Assembly (NCBI RefSeq): GCF_900100855.1
Contig: NZ_FNCB01000004.1
Span: 62,001-126,000, forward strand
DNA: 64,000 bases
Source of the DNA: Idiomarina zobellii
GTDB lineage: Bacteria; Pseudomonadota; Gammaproteobacteria; Enterobacterales; Alteromonadaceae
Direction of reading: 5' to 3'
The notes under the pieces are model-generated. The model ran no database searches. It saw only the letters and a program-made list of their open reading frames with translations, and was not told the origin of the DNA. Position numbers and translations under genes: made by a program. How positions within the stretch are numbered: the stretch's first letter is position 1; each line of letters starts with the position of its first letter. Shown here one piece after another: positions 8,510-17,413 of this stretch.

Positions 8510-11500
8510 TTATTCTTCAGCCTGTTTGGGTGGGAATATCTTTCTCACCACATAGAAGAATAGGGGCACAAAGAATATTGCCAATACCGTACCACCAATC
8601 ATACCGCCGATAACCCCGGTACCAATAGCGTTACGACTTGCGGCACCCGCACCGTCACTTAAGGCCAATGGCATAACACCAAAGATAAAGGCAAGTGACG
8701 TCATCAGAATAGGGCGCAGACGTAGTCTAACCGCTTCCATGGTGGCCTCAAGCAACTCTTTACCTTGTGCTTGCAAGTCTTTGGCAAACTCAACTATGAG
8801 TATAGCGTTCCTTGCTGAGACCCCCACAGTCGTTAATAGGCCGACCTGGAAGTATACGTCGTTGGAAATACCGCGCAGCATTACCGCAACTACAGCACCT
8901 AAAATACCTAAGGGTACAACCAGCATAACTGAGAATGGAATAGACCAACTCTCGTATAATGCGGCCAGGAACAGGAATACAACTACAATAGAAACGGTAT
9001 ACAGTATCGGTGCAAAGTTGCCGGACTGGCGCTCCTGTAACGAAATACCTGTCCACTCAAAACCAATACCTGGCGGTAACTGAGCAATTAAGTTCTCAAT
9101 TTCCGTCATGGCTTCACCGGTACTGATACCTGGAGCCGCCTGACCTTGAATTTCCAGTGCGGCAACGCCGTTATAACTCTCCACCCGCTGCGGACCATAG
9201 GTCCATTCCCAGCTTGAGAAGGAGCTAAAGGGCACCATATCGCCTTGGTTATTACGTACGTACCATTCGTTAATATCCTCAGGCAGCATACGGTCGTCAG
9301 CTTCACCTTGCAGATACACTTTTTTGACTCGGCCGCGGTCAATGAAGTCATTAACGTAGGCAGAGCCCCAGGCGGTACTCAGGGTGTCGTTAATACTAGC
9401 TATGGTCAGACCTAAGGCTTGTGCTTTTTCAAAGTCGATATCAATACGCAGCTGCGGCGCATCGGGTAAGCCATTAGGGCGAACCTGCACTAGTTTCTCG
9501 TTCTGTGATGCCATTCCCAGCAATTGGTTACGGGCTTCAGTAAGGCCTGCGTGACCAATGTTGCCACGATCCTGCAGGAACAGGTTGAAACCACTGGAAA
9601 CACCTAGCTCGGGAATAGGTGGCAGGTTAAAGGCAAAAACCATGGCTTCTTTAATACCAGCAAAGAATCCAAAAGCACGACCAATAACTGCATCGACGCT
9701 TTGGCTCTCATTACGCTCGTCCCAGTCTTTCAGGCGAACGAAAGCGATACCATTTGCCTGACTGCGCCCTGAGAAGCTAAAGCCAACTACGGAGAATACA
9801 GATTGTACCGCGTCTTCCTGGTTGAGGTAGTAGTCTTCTATCTTATCCATAGTCTCGACCGATTGCTCAAGCGTTGAGCCAACCGGAAGTTGCATCTGCG
9901 TTAAGAAAACACCACGGTCTTCATCGGGCAGGAATGCAGCGGGCAGACGAGTAAATAAGAAAACCAGTACGCCAATAATACCTAAATAGATAAGCCCGAA
10001 ACGCATGGTACGACGCAAGATATAACTGATTGAGTTGGTATATTTAACCGTCCATTTTTCCAAAGTGCGGTTAAACCAGCCTAATGGTCCCCAACCTTCG
10101 TTTTTGTCATGTTTTACTGGCTTCAACAATGTTGCACAAAGAGCCGGCGAGAAAATGATTGCGACAAGCACAGACAGACCCATAGACGTAATTATGGTCA
10201 ATGAGAACTGTCGGTAAACTGCACCGGTTGAGCCGGGGAAAAAGGCCATAGGCGCAAATACTGCAGCCATGACGACACCAATGGCTATTAATGCGCCGGT
10301 AATTTGCCCCATAGACTTAATGGTGGCTTGTTTTGGTGACAAGCCCTCCTCAGACATAAGCCGTTCAACGTTCTCGACAACAACGATGGCGTCATCCACC
10401 AGGAGGCCTATCGATAGCACCATGCCGAACATAGTTAGCGTGTTTATCGAGAAGCCGGCTAGCGCCATAACACCCATGGTACCGAGAATAACAACAGGTA
10501 TTGCCAGGGTAGGAATGAGTGTCGCCCGCAGGTTCTGCAAGAAGATAAACATGAGCAGGAACACCAGAATAATGGCTTCTATTAGTACCTGCGCAACCTC
10601 TGAAATCGAAATTTTGATAAACGGCGTGGTGTCATAAGCGGTCACCATTTCCATGCCGTCAGGGAAAAACTCTTGCAATTCCTCTATGCGCGCATTAACG
10701 GCTTCAGCTGTCTCAAGCGCATTAGCTCCCGTTTGCAGGTTAATAGCAAGACCAGTTGCTGGTTTACCATTGTAATTGGCTTCAATTGAGTAGTTTTCAG
10801 CACCTTTTTCAACACGAGCTACGTCTTTTAAGCGTACCTGAGAACCGTCAGGCATAACTTTCAGAGTAATGTTTTCAAACTCAGACACCTCGGATAAGCG
10901 TGTTTGCGCAATAATCGTCGCATTCAGTTGCTGGCCTTCAACAGCTGGCGTTCCGCCGAGTTCACCGGCAGCAACCTGAGCGTTCTGTGCACGTATTGAC
11001 GACTTAAGGTCGTCCATGGTCATGCCGTAGTTAACCAGCGCTGAAGGGTCAACCCAAATACGCATGGCGTAAGGCGCACCAAACAACTGGACGTTACCAA
11101 CACCGGTTGTCCGCGCAATAGGGTCCTGAATATTGGAGGCAATGTAGTCACTTAAATCGGTTTGGGTATAGCGATCATCTTTTGCGACCAGCGCCAAAAC
11201 CATTAAGAAAGAGCTACTGGACTTACTGACGGTAATTCCCTGTGCCTGTACTTCCTGGGGCAGCTGTGGCGTTGCCTGGGAAAGCTTATTCTGCACCTGT
11301 ACTTGCGCAATGTCCGGATCGGTACCGGACGCAAAGGTCAGGCTGATAGTCGCGTTACCAAAGTTACTTTGTGATGAGAAGTAGAGCAGGTTGTCGATAC
11401 CTGTCATATTCTGCTCAATGACTTTGGTTACAGTATCAGACACTGTTTCCGCGTTTGCGCCAGGGTAGTTGACTTGTATCTCAACTGCCGGTGGCGCAAT

Positions 11501-11611
11501 GGTCGGGTACTGGGCTACCGGTAGCTGAATAGTCGCAATGGCACCTGCCATCATGACCAACAGCGCGATAACCCAGGCAAATATGGGTCGATTAATAAAA
11601 AACTTAGCCAT
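8510..11611 (-). CDS. RND multidrug efflux permease, AcrB/MexB type (HAE-1)
   Basis: A 1033-residue inner-membrane proton-driven pump that takes drugs and detergents from the periplasm and membrane and passes them to an outer-membrane TolC channel. The length and layout (12 membrane segments, two large periplasmic loops after TM1 and TM7) match AcrB. The proton-relay Asp pair is in [16 protein letters not shown] near residue 407, and the N-terminus [18 protein letters not shown] is typical of HAE-1 permeases. The adaptor gene lies 11 bases upstream in the same operon. No TolC gene follows, so the outer-membrane partner must be encoded elsewhere. Confidence 0.96.
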   Translation of the reverse strand: MAKFFINRPIFAWVIALLVMMAGAIATIQLPVAQYPTIAPPAVEIQVNYPGANAETVSDTVTKVIEQNMTGIDNLLYFSSQSNFGNATISLTFASGTDPDIAQVQVQNKLSQATPQLPQEVQAQGITVSKSSSSFLMVLALVAKDDRYTQTDLSDYIASNIQDPIARTTGVGNVQLFGAPYAMRIWVDPSALVNYGMTMDDLKSSIRAQNAQVAAGELGGTPAVEGQQLNATIIAQTRLSEVSEFENITLKVMPDGSQVRLKDVARVEKGAENYSIEANYNGKPATGLAINLQTGANALETAEAVNARIEELQEFFPDGMEMVTAYDTTPFIKISISEVAQVLIEAIILVFLLMFIFLQNLRATLIPTLAIPVVILGTMGVMALAGFSINTLTMFGMVLSIGLLVDDAIVVVENVERLMSEEGLSPKQATIKSMGQITGALIAIGVVMAAVFAPMAFFPGSTGAVYRQFSLTIITSMGLSVLVAIIFSPALCATLLKPVKHDKNEGWGPLGWFNRTLEKWTVKYTNSISYILRRTMRFGLIYLGIIGVLVFLFTRLPAAFLPDEDRGVFLTQMQLPVGSTLEQSVETMDKIEDYYLNQEDAVQSVFSVVGFSFSGRSQANGIAFVRLKDWDERNESQSVDAVIGRAFGFFAGIKEAMVFAFNLPPIPELGVSSGFNLFLQDRGNIGHAGLTEARNQLLGMASQNEKLVQVRPNGLPDAPQLRIDIDFEKAQALGLTIASINDTLSTAWGSAYVNDFIDRGRVKKVYLQGEADDRMLPEDINEWYVRNNQGDMVPFSSFSSWEWTYGPQRVESYNGVAALEIQGQAAPGISTGEAMTEIENLIAQLPPGIGFEWTGISLQERQSGNFAPILYTVSIVVVFLFLAALYESWSIPFSVMLVVPLGILGAVVAVMLRGISNDVYFQVGLLTTVGVSARNAILIVEFAKDLQAQGKELLEATMEAVRLRLRPILMTSLAFIFGVMPLALSDGAGAASRNAIGTGVIGGMIGGTVLAIFFVPLFFYVVRKIFPPKQAEE

Positions 11612-11622
11612 TGATGAATCCT

Positions 11623-12774
11623 TTACTGCTGTTCATTAGAGGCAGAGTTCGAAATTTGGACCGTTGCGCCCGGACGAACTTTCTGAAGGCCTGAGATGAT
11701 AACTGTGTCACCTTCTTTTACACCGTCACTGACTAACCAGTCACTGCCAATGGCTCGCTCAGTAGTTATCATGCGCTGCTCAACCTTGTTGTCGTCGTTG
11801 ACGACCATGACATAAGGGCGACCTCGCGGGTCACGAGTCACTGCTTTTTGTGGCAGCAACAGGGCAGTGTTGATAGTACCTTCACTGACAGCGGCTCTAA
11901 CGAACATGCCCGGATAAAGAGTTTTATTCGGATTAGGGAAAACGGCTCTTAACAAAATAGCGCCGGTATCTTCTTCAACGCTTACCTCTGAAAACAGCAA
12001 TTCGCCTTGCTGGTCAAAGTCTAAACCGTTCAGTTTTAAACGAACCGGCGCATTGCCTGACTCATTCGCTTCGATACGACCTGACTGAATATCGGCCTGC
12101 AGCTGCATAAATTGTTTGCTGGATTGGCTGATATCAACATAAATAGGATCAAGCTGGTTGATAGTCACTAAAGGTTCCTGCTGAGAAGCCGTAACCAAGG
12201 CGCCCTCGGTAAAGTTGGAGCGACCAATAATACCATTGATAGGCGCATTAACTTTCGTGTACTCAAGGTTGATTCGTGCGTTTTTAAGTTGAGCTTCCGC
12301 CAGTGCAACCGCTGCTTTATTTTGAAAATAAGTCGCCTCTGCACTATCGAACTCGTCTTGGCTTACTGCATTTTCCTGAAGAAGCTCTTTAAAGCGGTTG
12401 TAACGCAGTTCTGAACTGCGCAGTACTGCTCTGGCACGCTGCACTTCCGCTTCGGCGCTGGCTAATTCAGCTTGATAAATAGCTGGATCGATCTGGTAGA
12501 GCTGTTGGCCTTTCTCAACGTAGGTACCTTCTTCGAAGGTTCTTTCTAACAGTACGCCACTCACTTGAGGGCGTACTTCGGCCACTCGAAAAGCTGCCGT
12601 ACGACCGGGCAGTTCAGTACTTAACTCAAGAGACTCTGGCTGCACGGTAATGACGTCAACCTGAGGAGCTCGCTGTTGTTGACCTTGCTGCGGCTGGTCA
12701 CCACAGCCGCTTAGTACTGTGGTTGCTAAAATGCCCGCTGCAAATAACGGCGCAATTTGAAAGCGCTTTTTCAT
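11623..12774 (-). CDS. RND efflux periplasmic adaptor lipoprotein, AcrA/MexA type
   Basis: Membrane fusion protein that links the inner-membrane pump to the TolC channel. I place the start at 12774, giving 383 residues: AGAGGT lies upstream and the protein begins with a lipoprotein signal, [11 protein letters not shown], with lipobox LSGC near residue 23. The reading frame is open 16 codons further up, but that start would overlap the operator. A lipoyl half-motif near [21 protein letters not shown], the coiled-coil hairpin near residues 85-170 and beta-barrel regions follow the family order. First gene of the adaptor-permease operon, with an AcrR-like operator upstream. Confidence 0.95.
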   Translation of the reverse strand: MKKRFQIAPLFAAGILATTVLSGCGDQPQQGQQQRAPQVDVITVQPESLELSTELPGRTAAFRVAEVRPQVSGVLLERTFEEGTYVEKGQQLYQIDPAIYQAELASAEAEVQRARAVLRSSELRYNRFKELLQENAVSQDEFDSAEATYFQNKAAVALAEAQLKNARINLEYTKVNAPINGIIGRSNFTEGALVTASQQEPLVTINQLDPIYVDISQSSKQFMQLQADIQSGRIEANESGNAPVRLKLNGLDFDQQGELLFSEVSVEEDTGAILLRAVFPNPNKTLYPGMFVRAAVSEGTINTALLLPQKAVTRDPRGRPYVMVVNDDNKVEQRMITTERAIGSDWLVSDGVKEGDTVIISGLQKVRPGATVQISNSASNEQQ

Positions 12775-12817
12775 CAAAATACCTCTAGCTTGTCCATTTT
12801 TGAATACCGCAGAATTA

Positions 12818-12841
12818 TACATACATTCATGTATGTTTGTA
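12818..12841. promoter_or_regulatory. AcrR-type operator upstream of RND operon
   Basis: The left half TACATACATT, a four-base spacer and the right half TATGTTTGTA match the geometry of the 24-base operator bound by E. coli AcrR, whose halves (from memory) are TACATACATT and AATGTATGTA. Within it, 12819-12836 is a perfect ACATACAT/ATGTATGT inverted repeat with a two-base spacer. It lies 43 bases before the adaptor start. No TetR/AcrR gene is found nearby, so the repressor would be encoded elsewhere. Confidence 0.75.
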
Positions 12842-12844
12842 AAA

Positions 12845-13861
12845 TTATTCCTCGACAGTTAAGACGATTTTGCCAATCGTTTTATGTGTTTCTAACGCCG
12901 AGTGCGCCTTTCTCAGGTTCTCGGCATTCATAGGGCCGAAATTCTGACCCAATGTCGAGCGTACCTGATGGTTGTCGACTAAATTAGCAACGGATTGCAG
13001 TAGCTCTTGCTGCTTAATCATATCGTCGGTAGTAAACATCGAGCGGGTGTACATGAACTCCCAATGCAGGCTAATGCTTTTTTGTTTCATCAGTCGAATA
13101 TCGAGAGGTTCGGCCGGGTCGTCAATTAAGCTAAACCGGCCTTGCGGTGCCATAAATGCCATACTTTGTTCGAAGTACTGCTCGCTGTGAGTGAGGCAGG
13201 CGACATCAGTTACCTGGCCAATACCAAGGCTTTCAATTTGCTCACCCAATGGTTTGCTGTGATCGATAACATGGTGTGCCCCTAAGGCCTTTACCCATTG
13301 CTGAGACTCAGGGCGTGAAGCGGTTGCGATAACAGTAGCGTTTGTTAGTTGTACCGCAAGTTGCGTGAGTATTGAACCAACACCGCCGGCACCACCTATA
13401 ATGAGCAAATTCCGCTTTTTGTGGGGTGACGGCGCATCAATCTGTAAACGATCAAAGAGCAGTTCCCAGGCAGTGATAGTCGTCAGTGGCATAGCTGCCG
13501 CTTGAGTATCATCTAAAGTACTGGGCGCGTGTGAGGCAATGCGGTAATCAACGGCTTGATACTCTGCGTTACAGCCGGGGCGTGTTAAATCACCGGCATA
13601 CCAGACACGGTCACCGGCGCTAAAGCCTTTCACCTTGCTTCCTGTTTCAACCACTTCGCCAACGGCGTCCCAACCAATGACTTTATAACCTGAGTCGGGT
13701 TCGGCACGCATTCTGATTTTGGTATCCACCGGATTAACCGCAATAGCTTTAACCTTAACCAGTAAGTCATGGTCACCGGCAGTGGGTTTGTCAATTTCGA
13801 TATCTTCCAAAGACTTAGGATCATCAATAGGAAGGGAACGTTGGTATCCGACAGCACGCAT
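12845..13861 (-). CDS. MDR-family NAD(P)H-dependent oxidoreductase (quinone oxidoreductase-like)
   Basis: A 338-residue medium-chain dehydrogenase/reductase. It has an N-terminal GroES-like domain (LLVKVKAIAVNPVDTKIR near residues 34-51) and a Rossmann domain with LLIIGGAGGVGSILTQLA near residues 150-167. The AVNPVD segment and the absence of the Cys cluster of zinc alcohol dehydrogenases point to the zinc-free quinone oxidoreductase/ZTA1-like branch. The substrate is unknown. It ends just upstream of the operator of the efflux operon and runs in the same direction, so some read-through into that operon is possible. Confidence 0.87.
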   Translation of the reverse strand: MRAVGYQRSLPIDDPKSLEDIEIDKPTAGDHDLLVKVKAIAVNPVDTKIRMRAEPDSGYKVIGWDAVGEVVETGSKVKGFSAGDRVWYAGDLTRPGCNAEYQAVDYRIASHAPSTLDDTQAAAMPLTTITAWELLFDRLQIDAPSPHKKRNLLIIGGAGGVGSILTQLAVQLTNATVIATASRPESQQWVKALGAHHVIDHSKPLGEQIESLGIGQVTDVACLTHSEQYFEQSMAFMAPQGRFSLIDDPAEPLDIRLMKQKSISLHWEFMYTRSMFTTDDMIKQQELLQSVANLVDNHQVRSTLGQNFGPMNAENLRKAHSALETHKTIGKIVLTVEE

Positions 13862-13951
13862 CGTCTACTCCTTATTTCGGACGTTAAATGTTTTATATAT
13901 ACGCAGTTTAGGTCAAAACGATGACTTTGCGATGAAAGAAATTAGAAAGGA

Positions 13952-14962
13952 TTAGGCTGAGAAGCCACTTTTTTCCAGCTCCTTGGCAAACGCTGAAAGG
14001 GCATCGACCCCTTGAATATCTTCTTCTTGCAGATAAAGTTTGAAATTAGGCCACTGGGCAAACGTCTGTTCAATAGTCTCTAAATAGGCTCGCTCTTGTT
14101 CTTTGCGCTTCGCCAGAAAGCCACCATCTGCTGACTCAGGTAATATACGATTCACGACCACTCCTGAAACCGGTAGTTTTTCTTCAGTGAGTGACTGTAA
14201 TGCACGTTGAGTTTCGTTAATTGGCAAACGTTCAGGCGTTAGCACGAACAAAATGCCGGTGTAGTTCGGGTCTTGTAACAGTCTACGAGTACGTTGAAAC
14301 AGACGTTGCCGATTGAGTAACTGTTCGGTAATGGCTTTGGTTTTATCCGACATTCCGTCACTGGCGTTGTCAGAAGGATCCGCCATGGGGTTATTAATGT
14401 CCTTACCGGCTTTCGGTGACAAATGTTCCAGGACACTGTCGAATTCATCGGAGCGCTTTTGCGAACGCAGCATGCCTTGTGTCCACGCTGCCATCGCTTC
14501 AGGGAGCGATAATAAACGCAATGTATGGCCGGTCGGTGCAGTATCAAATACGAGCAAATCGTAGTCTTTCTCGGCTTGGTCGATAATTTTGCAAATGCGT
14601 TCAAGCATAGCTGCTTCCTGCGCACCTGGTGACTGCTGTGTCAGTCGCATTTGCCGTTCAATTTCAGGAAATAGGTCGGGGTTGGTAAAACGCTTCATTT
14701 GCGAGCTAACACGAGCAACGTGCTCTTTCACTTCTTTGTCGGGATCAATCTCCATAACCGTGAGGTTGTCAGAAACGTGGTGTAAACGATCACCAATATC
14801 CATATTGAAGACATCGGACAGGCTGTGAGCCGGGTCAGTGGATACCAGTAGCACCTTTTTGCCGTTCTTGGCAGCTAACATGGAAAGCGCGGACGAGACT
14901 GTTGTCTTGCCAACACCACCTTTACCGCCAACAAGTAAGATTTTTTTACTGGATAACTGCAT
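13952..14962 (-). CDS. ArsA/Get3-family ATPase
   Basis: A 336-residue single-domain ATPase of the ArsA/Get3 group. The deviant Walker A GGKGGVGKTT is near residues 12-21, switch I STDPAHSLSDVF near 41-52 and switch II FDTAPTGHTLRLL near 139-151. It has a single cysteine (ERICKII), so it lacks the three-cysteine As(III)/Sb(III) site of arsenite pump ATPases, and no arsB, arsR or arsC is nearby. Get3-type proteins move membrane or hydrophobic clients using ATP. It is the last gene of an operon with cstA and the Cys-Cys-ending small protein, 35 bases after the latter. Confidence 0.87.
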   Translation of the reverse strand: MQLSSKKILLVGGKGGVGKTTVSSALSMLAAKNGKKVLLVSTDPAHSLSDVFNMDIGDRLHHVSDNLTVMEIDPDKEVKEHVARVSSQMKRFTNPDLFPEIERQMRLTQQSPGAQEAAMLERICKIIDQAEKDYDLLVFDTAPTGHTLRLLSLPEAMAAWTQGMLRSQKRSDEFDSVLEHLSPKAGKDINNPMADPSDNASDGMSDKTKAITEQLLNRQRLFQRTRRLLQDPNYTGILFVLTPERLPINETQRALQSLTEEKLPVSGVVVNRILPESADGGFLAKRKEQERAYLETIEQTFAQWPNFKLYLQEEDIQGVDALSAFAKELEKSGFSA

Positions 14963-14997
14963 ACAACGGGCTCTTTAGTGGAGAGTGAAAAAATTGA

Positions 14998-15276
14998 TTA
15001 GCAGCAACGGAAGTGATCAAGCGGTGAGTGCTCCATCCCTATTCTTTTGTGCCATTCGTGAAAGCGTTCGAGCATTAAGGGTTGTAATTCTAATGTGTAA
15101 TAGGCGGCCGGATTCGGCACGCCCATTATCTCGGAGTAAACCAAGAGCATGAACAAGTCATCTTCGTCGCGTTTAGCGCGAGCAATGGCAGAGCGGTAGG
15201 GCGCATTATAAAACTCGTTTACCAACTCGCCTGCACGACTGAACCAACGTTTTACCGAATGAATGTTCATACTCAA
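14998..15276 (-). CDS. Small protein ending in Cys-Cys (cory-CC-star type)
   Basis: A 92-residue soluble-looking protein whose last residues are DHFRCC directly before the stop. It resembles what I recall as the cory-CC-star family, named for its terminal CC; function unknown. It has no signal peptide. The middle (DDLFMLLVYSEIMGVPNPAAYYT) may be a short amphipathic or hydrophobic segment. It lies between cstA (5-base gap) and the ArsA-type ATPase gene. E. coli YbdD/YjiX, the small proteins encoded after cstA and cstA-like genes, also end in CC, so this protein probably fills the equivalent position as a CstA partner. Confidence 0.75.
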   Translation of the reverse strand: MSMNIHSVKRWFSRAGELVNEFYNAPYRSAIARAKRDEDDLFMLLVYSEIMGVPNPAAYYTLELQPLMLERFHEWHKRIGMEHSPLDHFRCC

Positions 15277-15281
15277 TTAAA

Positions 15282-16964
15282 TTACCCGTTTTGTTTCTCT
15301 GCTTTTTGTTCCTTTTTAATTTTCGACAAGCTGGCACTTGCTTCCAGAGCTATCCAGATAGCTGCTACCAGAACCACCAGGTCGAGCGTTAACAGGAACC
15401 AGTCGCCTTTATCGTAGAAGCCTTTAAGCTGAACGATAAGAGCGAATACCGTCATTATTAATAAGAAAATAAGCGGTAATAACGTGTAGTACATTGGGCG
15501 GCCTAAGCGCACCAGCATAACGGTAATAACCAACAGTGTCAGACCGGCAAGCAGCTGGTTGGTCGTACCGAACAGAGGCCAAATTAACAGACCGCCAGAG
15601 CCGTCAGCGCCGCCAGCACCAAATGCCAAGATTAAGCATGAGCCTACCGCCAGCAGGGTTGCCGGTAAGGCTTTCTGCATCCAGCGGATGTTATACAAGC
15701 CACCCCATTCCTGGAAAATATAGCGCTGCAAACGAAGGCCCGTATCCATGGTTGTACCGGCAAACAGCACAGCCATAACTGTCAGTAGGGTTTCAGCGAT
15801 ATTGGCTTCAAGGCCAAGTCCCTGGCTGATAATGTTTGCGCCACCTTCAACGAAGGCAGCCACACCACCTTGACCGAATGAGGAGTAAACAGCCTCCCAG
15901 TCAGCCAGTGTCGCAAAGCCAGCTGTTGCGGCAATGATGGTCGCCAGCGACAGTGAACCTTCGCCGATGGCACCAAAGTAACCGACAAAGCGAGCGTCAG
16001 TTTCTTTGTCCAACTGTTTAGAGGTGGTGCCAGAGGCAACCAAGCCGTGGAAACCGGAAATTGCACCACAGGCAATGGTAACAAAGAGCAACGGCAGCAT
16101 GGATGGCGTGCCTTCAGGCGTATTGGTGTTGAATGCCGGCGCAGAAATTTCAGGCCCTAGTAGTAGGGTTGCGCCGTAAAGAAGAATCAATCCAATAAAC
16201 AGCTGCAGGCCGTTAATGTAGTCGCGCGGTTGCAACAACATCCAAACTGGCAGTAACGAAGCAATAGCTGCATAGCCGAACAGAATCAGTACCCATTGTG
16301 CGTTATCGCTGACACCCATGAAGGTTTCAGGCAACGCCAGCGGCACTGAAGGACCAACGAAAATAAGAATGTATAAAGCAACAACGCCTATGACCGATAT
16401 CGCTCCAAGTCCCATCCATTTACGGAAAATGATTTGGCCGATAATCAGCGCCACAAAAATAGCCCCCCAGACCGGCACCACTGAACTCGAGAACTTAATG
16501 AGCAAACCTGAGATAGCGGTGGCGAATACAGCGTTAACCATTAGTAGTACTAAAAAGATAACGATCATGAATAAGGTCTGAGATCGTTTACCGACAACAT
16601 CACCGGTCAAGTTACCAATAGACTTAGCTTTGTTGCGGCTACTGGCCCAGATAGCGCCAGCGTCATGTACACCTGCAAAGAAGATAGTGCCAAAAACGAC
16701 CCAAAGGAAAGCAGGAACCCAGCCCCATATAACAGCGATAGCCGGCCCAATGATAGGTGCCGCACCAGCGACAGAAGTGAAGTGGTGGCCCCAAAGAACA
16801 TATTTATTGGTCGGAACAAAGTCGACGCCGTCTTCGAGTTCGTGAGCAGGAGTTTTAAAATTTGGATCGAGCTTAAAGATTTTTTCGGCAATGAATTTTG
16901 AATAAAAAACATAACCGAGAAACATGGCGCCCAAACCCAAAAGCATCATGACGATAGCGTTCAT
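15282..16964 (-). CDS. cstA: Carbon starvation protein A, probable pyruvate/peptide transporter
   Basis: A 560-residue inner-membrane protein with about 14-16 hydrophobic segments. CstA-family proteins take up pyruvate or peptides. Family blocks include NKYVLWGHHFTSVAGAAPI near residue 53, WVVFGTIFFAGVHDAGAIWAS, and GCGAISGFHGLVASGTTSKQ near residue 298. It is shorter than E. coli CstA (about 700 residues) and closer in length to the compact branch. The polar C-terminus ends KKEQKAEKQNG. It is the first gene of a three-gene operon with the Cys-Cys protein and the ArsA-like ATPase. Confidence 0.93.
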   Translation of the reverse strand: MNAIVMMLLGLGAMFLGYVFYSKFIAEKIFKLDPNFKTPAHELEDGVDFVPTNKYVLWGHHFTSVAGAAPIIGPAIAVIWGWVPAFLWVVFGTIFFAGVHDAGAIWASSRNKAKSIGNLTGDVVGKRSQTLFMIVIFLVLLMVNAVFATAISGLLIKFSSSVVPVWGAIFVALIIGQIIFRKWMGLGAISVIGVVALYILIFVGPSVPLALPETFMGVSDNAQWVLILFGYAAIASLLPVWMLLQPRDYINGLQLFIGLILLYGATLLLGPEISAPAFNTNTPEGTPSMLPLLFVTIACGAISGFHGLVASGTTSKQLDKETDARFVGYFGAIGEGSLSLATIIAATAGFATLADWEAVYSSFGQGGVAAFVEGGANIISQGLGLEANIAETLLTVMAVLFAGTTMDTGLRLQRYIFQEWGGLYNIRWMQKALPATLLAVGSCLILAFGAGGADGSGGLLIWPLFGTTNQLLAGLTLLVITVMLVRLGRPMYYTLLPLIFLLIMTVFALIVQLKGFYDKGDWFLLTLDLVVLVAAIWIALEASASLSKIKKEQKAEKQNG

Positions 16965-17084
16965 GGCGTTAGCCTCGTTGTTATAGGTTAGAAAGACATT
17001 GATCGAACATCACACGCTAGTGTAGCGCATATTCAATAATACTGTGCATTCGACCAATGTCTAATTGTTTGTCTAACCTCTTAA

Positions 17085-17255
17085 CTACCTACCCGGGCCT
17101 TTAACCAGTCGAACGACAAGAGATATCGCAAACAGAATGATGAATATGTAGAAAATGATTTTGGCAATTTCAGCGGCGGCACCTGCTATTCCACCAAAAC
17201 CAAATACGGCAGCGATTACAGCGACAATTAAGAATATTAGTACCCAACGTAACAT
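17085..17255 (-). CDS. DUF1328 small membrane protein (YtjA family)
   Basis: A 56-residue, almost wholly hydrophobic protein starting [20 protein letters not shown] and ending [10 protein letters not shown]. It has two membrane segments separated by a Gly/Ala-rich turn ([12 protein letters not shown]), the pattern of the DUF1328/YtjA family, which has no known biochemical role but is common in gammaproteobacteria and often stress-induced. GAGGTG precedes the ATG at 17255. It fills most of the 449-base gap between cstA and the M14 peptidase gene. The base composition is like its neighbours. Confidence 0.85.
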   Translation of the reverse strand: MLRWVLIFLIVAVIAAVFGFGGIAGAAAEIAKIIFYIFIILFAISLVVRLVKGPGR

Positions 17256-17357
17256 AAGCACCTCTTTTTTATGAGATTTTAAGTGTCACTAGTTAAGGTA
17301 GACCAGGATTTTCGGCTTTGCCAGAAAAGGAAATGTAAAGATAAAGGCGATTGAGAG

Positions 17358-17391
17358 AAAAGTCACTGCCCGTTGAGGACAGGCAGTGACA
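17358..17391 (-). terminator. Intrinsic terminator of the M14 peptidase gene
   Basis: A perfect 9-bp stem, GTCACTGCC with GGCAGTGAC, encloses an 11-base loop. Read on the minus strand it is followed at once by TTTTCTC. It sits about 25 bases past the stop codon of the M14 gene. Confidence 0.75.
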
Positions 17392-17413
17392 GGTTTAAAG
17401 GGCTTAAATAGCC

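Noticed and set aside
10269-10637. Long open frame opposite the RND permease gene
   Set aside because: It is a shadow of a conserved 1033-residue coding frame; low-complexity Thr/Ser/Met composition and no ribosome-binding site.
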